Part shown: positions 1 to 9,706 of the stretch, piece after piece
How positions within the stretch are numbered: the stretch's first letter is position 1
Layout: each line of letters starts with the position of its first letter
Assembly (NCBI RefSeq): GCF_000213175.1
Contig: NW_009799100.1
Span: 1,187,475-1,251,474, forward strand
Reading direction: 5' to 3'
DNA length: 64,000 nt
Origin: Neurospora tetrasperma FGSC 2508
Lineage: Eukaryota; Ascomycota; Sordariomycetes; Sordariales; Sordariaceae
Program-made: the position numbers and the translations under genes
Notes under the pieces: generated by a model
What the model was told of the DNA's origin: nothing
The model's input: only the letters and a program-made list of their open reading frames with translations
Database searches by the model: none

Positions 1-350
1 CCGGGTATAGATCATAACCACACATTGATAAAATTCGCAAGGCGGTAGCTCCCCAATATCCCGTCCTCTTCCTCCCGCTTCTACACACCTTCGTAGATAT
101 CCCCAGCATGACTGACTGAATCGCCCATTTCAAATTCTCCAAACTCAAAGCAAAAGCATAATGGACTCCTAAACGCCAGAACCCTTTTTAAGCGTAGCTC
201 CCGAAATGCCACCTTCGCCCCTTATGTGATGAAAACCGTCGATTTTTTGTTGACTGAACCATGCAGCCCCGTGCGTGAACCATTCATTAGGTGAGAATAG
301 CGGCAATAGAAGTGTAACACATTATTGCCGTTTTTCGTGAAAGAAAGAGC
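1..350. other. Intergenic, downstream of PNO1
   Basis: No open frame with recognisable protein similarity is seen here. The stretch holds the 3' flank of the PNO1 gene and presumably the flank of a neighbour outside the window. Confidence 0.4.
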
Positions 351-1255
351 TTAGAATCTCTCCTTTTGCCTCGAGGCAATGATCCGAAGGTTGTTGTACA
401 CCTTGCCGGGCTGGTGTCCGAGAATGAGGGAGACGACGGACTCGCGGGCCATGCCAATGTTCTCGAAGGCACCGAGGATATGAACGCGGGAGCCGGCGAG
501 GACGATTCTGGTTTTTGTGGCTGTTTACATCTTGTCAGTACTTCCGCGTTATCTCTTCAATTCTCCCATAATGGTGAACATACCGTTCTCGATTGCAAAC
601 TTGGTCTTTCCATCCTTGCCTGCAATACGACCAATCGCACGTCCCAGAGCATCGGGGCCGAGGGTCTGACGGACATCCTTGACATCGAAGGACTGGATAT
701 AGAGCGAATCGAGACGGAGCAGGGCAATGGCGTCGTCAATGTCGAAGCCCATGGCGAAGGCGGAGACGAAATCGGCACCCATCTGCAGGGATTCGGGGGT
801 GGTGGTGTGTCTACTGGAGCGGAGCTCGACGCGCTTCTCCTTGATGTTCATGCGGACCTGGAGCTTGCAGTGCTCAACAAGTGGGGGGTAGCTGATTGGA
901 AAACAGTCAGTCTTCCTTGCCCAAACATTCACACATGTTTCCGTAGTTTTCCGTCTCACATCTTGGTCCAATTGGCCTTGAGGGCCGACATGCGGTTTGG
1001 CGGGATACCAATTTTCCTGGTCTCTGCGCGGCGAATGATCTGGACGTCCTGGCCGGGGGCGAAACGGGGGCGGCCCTCCTCGTCTACAGCCATCTGCACA
1101 TCTTGGTCACTGGAAGGGGGAGCGGCGGCGCTGGGATCGGTGAGGTTGACGGCCTCGTTGACATCGAGAATGAGCTCGTCCTCTTGCTCGGTCTGGATAG
1201 GAATCTGGGCGGTGGGAGCCTCGACAGGCTGACGAAGTGCTGTTGGCGCAGGCAT
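351..1255 (-). CDS. PNO1: Pre-rRNA processing factor PNO1/Dim2 (KH-domain protein)
   Basis: KH-type RNA-binding assembly factor of the small ribosomal subunit. In yeast it sits on the 20S pre-rRNA near the 3' cleavage site with the nuclease Nob1 and the methylase Dim1. Three exons are read on the minus strand: 1255-960, 891-584 and 520-351, with introns 959-892 (68 nt) and 583-521 (63 nt), giving 257 aa. An acidic variable N-terminus of about 75 residues precedes the conserved core, which begins at RKIGIPPNRMSALKANW and continues through PPLVEHCKLQVRMN, MGADFVSAFAMGF and GRAIGRIAGKDGKTKF. The second intron falls right after KFAIENG, and exon 3 resumes with TKTRIVLAG and ends in IIASRQKERF. 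Length and motif order match the family throughout. Divergently arranged with MDM31 across about 680 bp. Family call is secure; splice sites are from inspection. Confidence 0.93.
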
Positions 1256-1931
1256 GTTGAACGAGATGTGTTGTTTATCGGTGGGTGATCGTCAAGGGGC
1301 CGAGTCGAGTTGTTTGTTGATCAAAGTCGGCGGTAGTATTCTGGGGAATCGCCGGCCAAGAGTAATGGCAGATTTATCGAAGATCGGGTGGAGGTGAGAC
1401 TGGTGACGGACGACGAAAAGAGGTGTCGGGATGCTGGGTTACAGTCGTGAATTACGGAGATCTGGGAGTCGAAGTCTGCCTTTTTTGCGCCGTCGATCTC
1501 CAGAATTTTGATGTTTATCGATTTTGATAGCGCAGAGGGGAAATTCTTGACAAAAAGCAGTGGATCCACAAAAGAGTACACAAGTGAAGCTTATCGATTG
1601 GCTGGATGGGGGCTAGGACCCTTGCCAATCGCAACGCCCATGCACTAACAGTTACCGAGGAATCCCTGTAATCCCAAGGTTAGCGTCATTGACGCACTTT
1701 TGACGGGACCTGGACCGGCAGCTTTTTCAAACTCCAGGTTCTTGGTCAGAGCAGGAGCACCATCATATGTCATTCTAGACTCGGCCCACCACCAAGCAAC
1801 AACATCTGATTTTCAGCCTTGAGAACCGACCATGGATACGGCACCTAGCTGTCGTCATCACCATCGTCGCTGAAAACAAAAAGAAAAAAAGAAACAGGCC
1901 CCTTCCTCGGTCGACAGTATGAATTTCAGCA
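1256..1931. other. Shared upstream region of PNO1 and MDM31
   Basis: This 676-bp divergent spacer must hold the promoters of both genes. No clear TATA box or recognisable binding site was singled out. An A-rich tract lies just before the MDM31 start at about 1875-1893. Confidence 0.4.
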
Positions 1932-4352
1932 ATGTCTACTAGCGCTACGACGACCCAGCTGGGCCGCCAGCTATGGTCTTCAGTACGAGATCCTCACACT
2001 ACCTCGAATCTCTTCACAGCCGCGATACTGCTTCCAAATTGTCAGCCATTACTTTGCCGTCACAGTCTTGGACTTGGCCCCTCGACTTCGCTGGGGACCC
2101 ATCAGCGATACGGACAGCAGCAGAGCACGCGACAATTTACCTCTTCCGCAAGTCGCTTTTTCTCCTCAGCAACAAAATCGCAAAGACTACACTATCAACA
2201 GTCACAACCATCCCATAATGTCCTACGAAGCTGTACCTCCGGAGGTCTACTCCTCCTTGGGCTCACCACCAGCCCCTCTCCAACGAGTACGGTAGAGGCA
2301 TCCGCGCTATCCGACAATGCCGCGCAAAAGGCAAAAATGAGCCACCTGGCACGGCAGGCTTTACTCTTGCGAAGGATACGACAGAATACCACGACCACAA
2401 CGTTATGCATGGCAGGAAAGCGATATCAAAGTTCGGGCAAAGAGACCAAGGGCCATCATGACGAGACCAAGGCCGAAGCCAAGTCTTCTACAATTCCTCC
2501 TCAGCAAAAGTCCGAGCAACCACAGCAACCACCGCATACCGAGACGGCTTCTGGTTCTGGTCCCCAGCCGACTCCCGCACATGAATCAATAGCAGATTCC
2601 ATGTCTAAATACCTTCACCTTCCTCACCTCCCCCATCTGCCTCACCGGCCCACAAAAGAAGAGCTTCTGGCGGCAGCAAGCGGGTTCTGGTCGCGTCTCA
2701 AGGTCCGATTCAAGTGGTTCTCCATCAGGAGCATGCGCCCCTGGAACGCCGACGAATGGGGAGCGTTTGTGTCCTTCTTCTTATTCGGTCATTTGGTCTG
2801 GATTCTTGTTGGCACGACTACCTTCTTCTCCCTCATCATCCTCTTCATCAACACGGTGTTTGCCCAGGAAACGCTGGCCAAGTGGATCGGAGACTACCTA
2901 ACACAATCTGCTGGCCTTACTGTTGTCTTCGAGTCGGCTATTGTGCCCAAATGGGGAGATGGTGTCATCACTTTCCGCAATGTCTTTGTTTCTCGGAGAC
3001 CTGGTCAGCCCAAGTCTTCCGTCAAGAAGGGTTCTTCCGAAGCTGCGGCCGAAGCAGCTGCTGCTAAACAAGCCGCCGAACAAGAAGGCACTGCCGTGGA
3101 AGAGGACGATGGCAACTACACCCAGTTCGACGTCACTATAGACACCGTGAACGTGGCTTTGTCTTTCCTTAAATGGTGGAACGGAAAGGGTCTTCTCAAG
3201 GACGTCGAAATAAAGGGTGTCCGAGGTGTTGTTGACAGGACTTCGGTTGTCTGGGGCAATGAGGACCTCAACCCCCTTGACTTCAGACAGGAACATAACC
3301 CTGGCGACTTTGAACTGGATCACTTCAAGATGGAAGACTTGCTGGTCACCGTCCACCAACCAGGCGGTTTCCGGCCCTTTTCCGTTTCCATCTTCTCCTG
3401 CGAGCTTCCTCAGCTACGAAAACAATGGCTGTTCTATGACTTTTTGTCAGCAAATCACATGTCCGGATCATTCGATGGATCACTATTCACCATTCATCCC
3501 AGACAGATCCACGGTGTGTCCGCAGCAGATAACGGCCGTCACCACCAAGACGAGTTCGGTTCTCCCTCGGCCTGGAAGAAGTTCTCCCGACTACGGATTG
3601 ATGGGCTGAAGATTGACCACCTGAACCGCGGTGTAGAAGGACCGTTTGGCTGGATTTACGAAGGCAATGTCGATATTATTGCCGACATCATGTTCCCTGC
3701 GGACCCTGAGGAGGGTCTAAGCAAGGTTGTCGCCGAATTTTACGACAAAATGGAAGAAGCCGTAACCAGCAACCGCTACCTCAAGATTCTAGACGGCAAC
3801 ATTTCTCCCAACAGCCGAAGCAACACCAACAGCCCCACCCTTGAAAGCGGGCCAATTCCGGAGTCTGCCTCTGACATCGACCTCACCGGCCACCACGATG
3901 AGCTCCCCACCTCGGAGCAGCACTTCCCCCCCTTGATCCCTCCCGCGACTCCCAAAGAGCCAGCCCCCATCGAAGAAACCCCCTCCTACCTAGTCATGGA
4001 CCTTCGCATCCACCTCAACGACGTCCGCGCCGCTGTCCCTCTGTTCAACAACCCACACATGAGCTACGTGAACCAAGCCCTAGTGCGGCCCATCGTCGCC
4101 TACATCAACGCCAAGCGCACCTACATCCCCATCAGCTGCCGGATCGTAAAACGGCTGACGGACTTTGACGGAGCTTGGACCGTTTGGGACTGTGGGCTCA
4201 TGGACGACATGAGCGCCGAAGTGTACCGTGCCTTTGCAAGAAACGTAGAGGATCAACAAAGCAGAGTAAGGAGATTCAAGCGTGTGGGACTGTGGACGGT
4301 CAGTCTCGTGGTACATGCGTTGCTGGCTGGCGTAGCGGGAGATTTGATGTGA
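1932..4352 (+). CDS. MDM31: Mitochondrial distribution and morphology protein MDM31
   Basis: Inner-membrane mitochondrial protein of the Mdm31/Mdm32 family; in yeast it is needed for normal mitochondrial shape, mtDNA maintenance and phospholipid homeostasis. Single uninterrupted exon, 806 aa. The first roughly 240 residues are Ser/Thr/Gln-rich and basic, consistent with a mitochondrial presequence and a variable matrix part. The family signature starts at about residue 270 (RPWNADEWGAF), directly followed by a transmembrane segment (about 279-310), then the conserved QSAGLTVVFESAIVPKW and GDGVITFRNVFVSRRP blocks, and WWNGKGLLKDVEIKGVRGVVD. A second hydrophobic segment lies at the extreme C-terminus (about 786-802). 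An Ala/Glu-rich insert (about 365-380) and a Pro/Ser-rich insert (about 625-680) interrupt the domain. The Mdm31 rather than Mdm32 assignment rests on overall resemblance. Confidence 0.9.
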   Translation: MSTSATTTQLGRQLWSSVRDPHTTSNLFTAAILLPNCQPLLCRHSLGLGPSTSLGTHQRYGQQQSTRQFTSSASRFFSSATKSQRLHYQQSQPSHNVLRSCTSGGLLLLGLTTSPSPTSTVEASALSDNAAQKAKMSHLARQALLLRRIRQNTTTTTLCMAGKRYQSSGKETKGHHDETKAEAKSSTIPPQQKSEQPQQPPHTETASGSGPQPTPAHESIADSMSKYLHLPHLPHLPHRPTKEELLAAASGFWSRLKVRFKWFSIRSMRPWNADEWGAFVSFFLFGHLVWILVGTTTFFSLIILFINTVFAQETLAKWIGDYLTQSAGLTVVFESAIVPKWGDGVITFRNVFVSRRPGQPKSSVKKGSSEAAAEAAAAKQAAEQEGTAVEEDDGNYTQFDVTIDTVNVALSFLKWWNGKGLLKDVEIKGVRGVVDRTSVVWGNEDLNPLDFRQEHNPGDFELDHFKMEDLLVTVHQPGGFRPFSVSIFSCELPQLRKQWLFYDFLSANHMSGSFDGSLFTIHPRQIHGVSAADNGRHHQDEFGSPSAWKKFSRLRIDGLKIDHLNRGVEGPFGWIYEGNVDIIADIMFPADPEEGLSKVVAEFYDKMEEAVTSNRYLKILDGNISPNSRSNTNSPTLESGPIPESASDIDLTGHHDELPTSEQHFPPLIPPATPKEPAPIEETPSYLVMDLRIHLNDVRAAVPLFNNPHMSYVNQALVRPIVAYINAKRTYIPISCRIVKRLTDFDGAWTVWDCGLMDDMSAEVYRAFARNVEDQQSRVRRFKRVGLWTVSLVVHALLAGVAGDLM

Positions 4353-4596
4353 GCAGTCATTGAATATGACACTCACGATTATAGACTATTGCCTGTGTTT
4401 CATCAGGCCGCAAGAGGAGAAGTCTTGTTTGTGACGATACGGGGCTGTGTTGTACTATCCTTTTTTTCTCTCTCTCCCTTCTCTACTTTACTGTTGGGGG
4501 TTGTCATACCTTTCCAAGCGGTATTTTACTGTACTATACATACATCGAACATACTTATATGGCTCCGAAAAAAAAAAAAAACAGGCGCTCGAAGAA

Positions 4597-4629
<33 letters not shown>

Positions 4630-5535
4630 TAGATTATGGTTATGGATAGGAGGGAGGGGATCTGAAACTGGTTTACGTTCTTAATGACCCGGGCGGAAAG
4701 AATTACTGGCTGGAATCATATGAATGCGGGAGGCGCGGTGTTTTGAGTGTCCAGGTTTTTTATCAGTGATGGTGGTTGCTCAGGGCAGATCAACATCGCG
4801 ATCGGAGTTTCAAGTGTTTTGATTAGGGTACAGCAACATTGTCTGAAAAGTTCACATGGTGTTCATGGTTGGGAAATATCAGCTAATCACTGGTGTAAGG
4901 TTCTGACAAGGTTCTGAGGTGGTGACTGAAATAGAGTGTTGGTTGTGTTTCTAGCCATGGCATCGAGAAGAGAACCTCACACCAGGATAACATGCAAACT
5001 AGACTTTTGAAACGTAATGCTCGCCTTCATTATTGAATGCACTCTAAATCTACTTGCCCCCATGCTATATGGTATCAGCTGCCTTTTCCCGTCACCCCCA
5101 AGTCGCGACTCGATCAGTGCCCCAAGAGGCCATCCTCCTTTTTTCGTCCAGTCTGGCACTGGTGACGACTCTGGTCCCTCATGCATCCATCCAAGACATC
5201 ATGCCACTGAACCTTACGTCCGGACGGCGGACGTGCCGTGACCGTTGCGCGGGTGTCATGGTAGTCTACGCTTTCTTTTATACGCCATTAAAACACACGC
5301 AACCGCTACTTTTTGCTTCGGTCTGAAAGCTTCCCGGGTAGGGATGAGAATTATACCAGGTGAAGGGGATGATTCTACATCCCTGTAATGGGAAGAGGGA
5401 CTCGAGGCCTCTCTTCCTCACGAAGCGGACGATCGTGACTTGACGGTAGAAATCTTTCACATGAAGTCATCACTAGAGCCAAACGTTAGCAATCGTTCCC
5501 CACGCGTATCTTTTCTTACTCCACCTCAAGCCGAC
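4353..5535. other. Intergenic between MDM31 and eIF3j (convergent)
   Basis: 3' flanks of two convergent genes. Contains an A14 run (4568-4581) and a (CAGG)8 tetranucleotide repeat. No convincing gene is seen. Confidence 0.45.
4598..4629. repeat. (CAGG)8 microsatellite
   Basis: Eight perfect CAGG units, about 245 bp past the MDM31 stop and 16 bp after an A14 run. It probably lies in the 3' UTR or just beyond it, and length variation between strains is likely. Confidence 0.9.
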
Positions 5536-6653
5536 TTACTCTCCGAAAGCATCATCATCATAAGTGTCGTGGGCCTCAGCAATGGCACCACCACGACCAA
5601 CACCAGCGAGTGAGGTCTTGGTCTTGGCAGCCTTGCTCTTCTTGCCACCCTTTTCGGCAGCCTTCTCCTCCTTGAGCTTCTCGTTGCTGAGAGCAGTCAA
5701 GGTGCTAGCAATCTTCTTGATCTCGTCGCTCTTGAGGTCCTTGGCGAGCTGCTTGGAGAACTCCTGGAGGAAGAGAGTGTAGTGCGGCTTGGGCGAGAGC
5801 TTGCCGATCATGGGGCCAAGAGTGGTGCGGAGGGTCTCAAACTGGGTCTTGGTGGTAGGGTTGAACAAGGCCAAGGTCGAGATGTCGATGGTGTTGTTGG
5901 GGTCCTTGGGGTCGATCTGGACAATGGTGCCCTTGCTGACGACCTTGCGGTCGTTGCTGATGCCGATGCCGGCAAACAGGTCCTCAGCGTGCTTGAGATC
6001 GGACTCCTTCTGCTCGCGACGGAGGCGCTCGCGGCGCTCGGCCTCGGTCTCCTCCTCCGCGTCCGAATCCTCGGCCAGCTGGCGGGCGCGCTCGGCCTGA
6101 CGCTCGGCGATGCGCTGCGCCTTGGACTTCTTGTTGGCGGCGGCTTCGGCCTCAGCCTTGGCCTTGGCCTCGGCGGCCTTCTTCGCCTTCTCGCGCTCTA
6201 CCTCGGAGTCCTCGGCGGCATCCCACGAGTCGAGAACGTCGCTCTCGTTTCCCTCCTCATCGTCGAAGCGGCGGCGGCCGGGGGCAAGGACGGGCGAGTT
6301 GGGGGCGGAAGACTCCTCCTCTTCCTCGTCTGTGGTGATGAGGGGTTAGTTAGTCTGGGTTTCAGACAGGTTGTGGTGGCGCAACAGGAAAGTCGAGGCA
6401 AGAGTTGGTTCTGGTTGATTTGTATATATAGGCTGCGTCGCTGAAGTCCAATTCGCCTCAAATATGGAAGCCTCGAGGCATATGGCGATGTTGACAGCGA
6501 CTATCGCAAGCCGGCGCAGGCATCAGGCAGCCTTGTCACGGCGATCGGGGCCGCCCACTTTCGCCGACATACACTGTTCGCGGGGTTCGTTTTGCGCAAA
6601 GAGGGAAAAGGCAAGGAGAGCGAGGAAGACTTACCCCACTTCTTTCCAGACAT
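5536..6653 (-). CDS. HCR1: Translation initiation factor eIF3 subunit j (Hcr1)
   Basis: Loosely bound eIF3 subunit that acts on the 40S subunit at the decoding centre and in ribosome recycling. Two exons on the minus strand: 6653-6635 and 6329-5536, with a 305-nt intron (6634-6330; donor GTAAGT, acceptor ACAG), giving 270 aa. Exon 1 encodes only MSGKKW plus one base; joining restores the family N-terminus MSGKKW-DDEEEEE, followed by SPVLAPGRRRFDDEE. A long Ala/Glu/Lys helix with ERQAERARQLAEDSDAEE and RRERLRREQKESDLKHAEDLF follows. The conserved C-terminal part contains NTIDISTLALFNPTTKTQFE and SPKPHYTLFLQEF, then KK-rich and acidic DDDAFGE ends. Length agrees with the family (about 265 aa). 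The tiny first exon makes the true start easy to miss. Confidence 0.92.
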
Positions 6654-8269
6654 GTTTGCGATTTGGTAGTGACGATCTAGAAAACCGAACGGGTCTTTGC
6701 GACAACGGTGTCTGGCGCGACGAGGAAAAGTTTGCGTGCTGTGGTTGGTTGTGTACAAACTGCAAAAGAGAAGCCGATCGCAGTCTTGAGAAGTTGAAAA
6801 AGCGAGCAGGGGTCAGGCACCTTGAGTGTGGTTCCGTTCGCAGTGGGCAAAATAATTGTTAGCGGGGTTCGAAGACCAACAGTGAAACAGCAACAGCGTT
6901 TCACAGGTTCTTCAAGGTTCTTCTCCGTCTAGGATTTTAATACTATGCCAAAACTATCAAGGAAAAGGCTTTGTGACCAATTGGATTTTATTGAGAAGAT
7001 GATGAAGATGAGGAGGAAAACCAGAACCTCCAGACGCCTGGAGCGGCTACTCTTAAATATACAGGAATCGTCCCCAACTATTCCTCCCGTTTAGATTTTA
7101 CCAAGTACCTGACTTCCTCGTACGTCTTGCTTCCTTCCCTTCTGAATAACCTCTTCCTTCCCATCTTTGGCATATATATCAATGCCTTCCCTCCAGAAGG
7201 CCTTATGCGGGGTAAGTGCTGTGTCGCACAGGCCCGTCGGTCAGGGGTCGGTGCCGAGTCCTGACAAAAACCATCAGTTCACCAACATGCCCGTCCTTAT
7301 TTCCCTTTTTCTTTTCTCTTCTTTCTCTTATCTTTTCGGACATCTTGTATATGCACGATGCATGCACCATATATGTACGGCCTCGGTCAAGTAGCATGTG
7401 CTAGGTGCAGCCTAGAAGGATGGCGATCTGGAGAAGTCCGTCAACGCATGTGAAGAGAAGGATTCATAAACAACTAGGCGGATGCTAAAGCTCTGCTCTT
7501 TCACCAAATTTTCTGGACCAGGAGTCACCCGAAAATGCTCTGCGTCGTCAATATTTCGTACACCACTTCTGCCCCGCTTCCGACACGGCATAATATTTGG
7601 ACACTTACAATTGTTCCTTCGATCCTACACTCTACCGATAACTACCACTGACGTCACAACAAAGTTAGAAGTTTAACATGAAGCCATTCGCAACTTATGG
7701 CCCAAGAGATTTGTTTGTATATTTGCAGGTTCGGAAGCAACTAAGCCATTGCTCAGTCATGCTGAGTGTCCTATGAGAACAAGTGCGACTGGTGTTCCGT
7801 TTCCCTCCGCTCGCTATTACTGTCAGCAAAATCTCCAACACATAACTTGACCAAGTGCCCTGTCAACCAACCAAACAACTATCAATGATCTCGAAATCTC
7901 CTGTGGCTGTCTTTGTGTTGAGTCACAATCCCTCAGTCTTAGTCTACTTGCTCAGGGGCTCGCTGTTCTTCTGGATATGTACAAGGCTAATCCCGAGAAT
8001 GTTGCGGAAGTGGAACTGCGCCCTATGGCTTGTCACCCGGGAGGTCCCGACACCGCCAAACAACGACATCCAGCTGACCACCACAATAGATGCCCGGTTG
8101 CCACTTTGAGGATTCAAAATGAGATTTTGTCCTGGTTGAAGATCTGGAGCTTTCCGGGTTCCTTTCGCTAGCGCCCGCTATTTGCTTGTTCCTGGATTGT
8201 CTTGATGCTAAAAAAAATGGAGATTGGTTGGGCAGTGTCGGAACTCTATTGCTCCTTTGAGACCAGGGA

Positions 8270-8282
8270 CGGACAAACTCGG
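8270..8282 (+). promoter_or_regulatory. Alternative oxidase induction motif (CGG-N7-CGG)
   Basis: Two direct CGG triplets separated by exactly seven bases (ACAAACT), 171-183 bp before the aod-1 start. In N. crassa the AIM element of aod-1, bound by the zinc-cluster regulators AOD2 and AOD5, has this architecture and is needed for induction when the cytochrome chain is blocked. Seen: the spacing and position. Inferred: that it is the working element here. Confidence 0.75.
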
Positions 8283-8352
8283 TGTTTTCAGTCAGCTCTC
8301 GTATTCCAAATTTTCCCTGAAAGGAGTTGCAACTGGGGGTAGGAAAGGACGA

Positions 8353-8358
8353 TATAAA
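8353..8358 (+). promoter_or_regulatory. TATA box of aod-1 (candidate)
   Basis: TATAAA, 95-100 bp upstream of the ATG and about 70 bp downstream of the CGG repeat pair. Position fits a core promoter with a short leader; the start site is not known from the sequence. Confidence 0.5.
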
Positions 8359-8452
8359 CGTCCTGTGTCTAGTGCTGTCCGACACATATGGACCATCATC
8401 ACAAACCTCAAGCGAGTTCCATTACAACTTCACATCACTCTCTAAACTCTCG

Positions 8453-9706
8453 ATGAACACCCCCAAAGTAAACATACTCCACGCTCCAGGACAAGCGGCC
8501 CAATTCAGCCGTGCCCTGATATCAACCTGTCACACCCGGCCTCTCCTGTTTGGGGGCCTTCGAGTGGTCACTTCCTTGCATCCAACACAGACAAGCCTCT
8601 CTTCCCCATCACCTCGCAGCTTCTCGACAACAAGCGTTACTCGACTGAAGGATTTCTTCCCGGCCAAAGAGACCGCCTATATTCGGCAGACACCACCCGC
8701 GTGGCCTCACCATGGATGGACAGAGGAAGAGATGACCTCGGTTGTTCCCGAGCACCGGAAACCCGAGACTGTGGGCGATTGGCTCGCATGGAAACTCGTA
8801 CGAATCTGTCGGTAGGTAAATCCCAAGGAGTGTTCCCATATTGCTCCTCAAGTATCTTGCGGACGCGGAAACATACGTAGAATCAAAGTGTTCTAATATT
8901 AAACAGATGGGCTACGGATATAGCTACGGGCATACGTCCAGAGCAGCAAGTTGATAAACACCACCCGACAACCGCCACCAGTGCGGATAAACCTCTGACC
9001 GAAGCCCAATGGGTATGTTTCATGGAGCCCTACGATGACGGAATGGCAACACATGCTAACCAAATGTCGCAAATCCATATAGCTCGTCCGCTTCATCTTC
9101 CTCGAATCCATCGCCGGCGTTCCCGGCATGGTAGCCGGCATGCTCCGCCACCTGCACTCCCTCCGCCGTCTCAAGCGAGACAACGGCTGGATCGAGACTT
9201 TACTTGAAGAGTCCTACAACGAGCGTATGCACCTCCTCACCTTCATGAAGATGTGCGAACCCGGCCTCCTCATGAAGACGCTCATCTTGGGAGCGCAGGG
9301 CGTCTTCTTCAATGCCATGTTTCTCAGCTACCTGATCTCCCCCAAAATCACCCACCGGTTTGTCGGTTATCTCGAGGAGGAGGCCGTACATACCTATACG
9401 CGGTGCATCAGGGAGATTGAGGAAGGTCACTTGCCAAAGTGGAGGGATGAAAAGTTTGAGATCCCGGAGATGGCGGTGAGGTATTGGCGCATGCCGGAGG
9501 GAAAGCGGACGATGAAGGACTTGATTCATTATATCCGCGCGGACGAGGCAGTGCATAGGGGCGTTAACCATACGCTGAGCAATTTGGACCAGAAGGAGGA
9601 TCCGAATCCGTTTGTGAGCGACTATAAGGAGGGCGAGGGCGGGAGGAGACCGGTCAATCCGGCGTTGAAGCCGACGGGATTTGAAAGGCCGGAGGTCATC
9701 GGTTGA
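8453..9706 (+). CDS. aod-1: Alternative oxidase, mitochondrial (AOD-1)
   Basis: Cyanide-resistant ubiquinol oxidase of the inner mitochondrial membrane; a di-iron enzyme that bypasses complexes III and IV. Three exons: 8453-8811, 8907-9012 and 9083-9706, with introns 8812-8906 (95 nt) and 9013-9082 (70 nt), giving 362 aa, the length I recall for N. crassa AOD-1. The N-terminal ~60 residues are Ser/Arg-rich (presequence). All four iron-ligand motifs are present in order: [26 protein letters not shown] and RADEAVH. The C-terminal [12 protein letters not shown] is typical of the Neurospora enzyme. Only scattered differences from the remembered N. crassa protein, mainly in the presequence, suggest a close relative. 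Regulation: an AIM-like CGG-N7-CGG lies 171-183 bp upstream. Confidence 0.97.

Larger units (their letters stand above)
6654..8452. other. Divergent spacer eIF3j / aod-1
   Basis: About 1.8 kb serving both promoters. A pyrimidine-rich tract lies at about 7297-7335. Short reading frames occur but have no recognisable similarity. The aod-1 proximal elements (CGG repeat, TATA) are listed separately. Confidence 0.4.

Noticed and set aside
5782-6444. Plus-strand Gly/Leu/Val-rich frame of 220 codons
   Set aside because: It is the antisense of the Ala/Glu/Lys-rich eIF3j coding exon; such composition is a typical mirror of a charged helix.
7855-8109. 84-codon plus-strand frame upstream of aod-1
   Set aside because: No similarity recognised and an equally long frame overlaps on the other strand.
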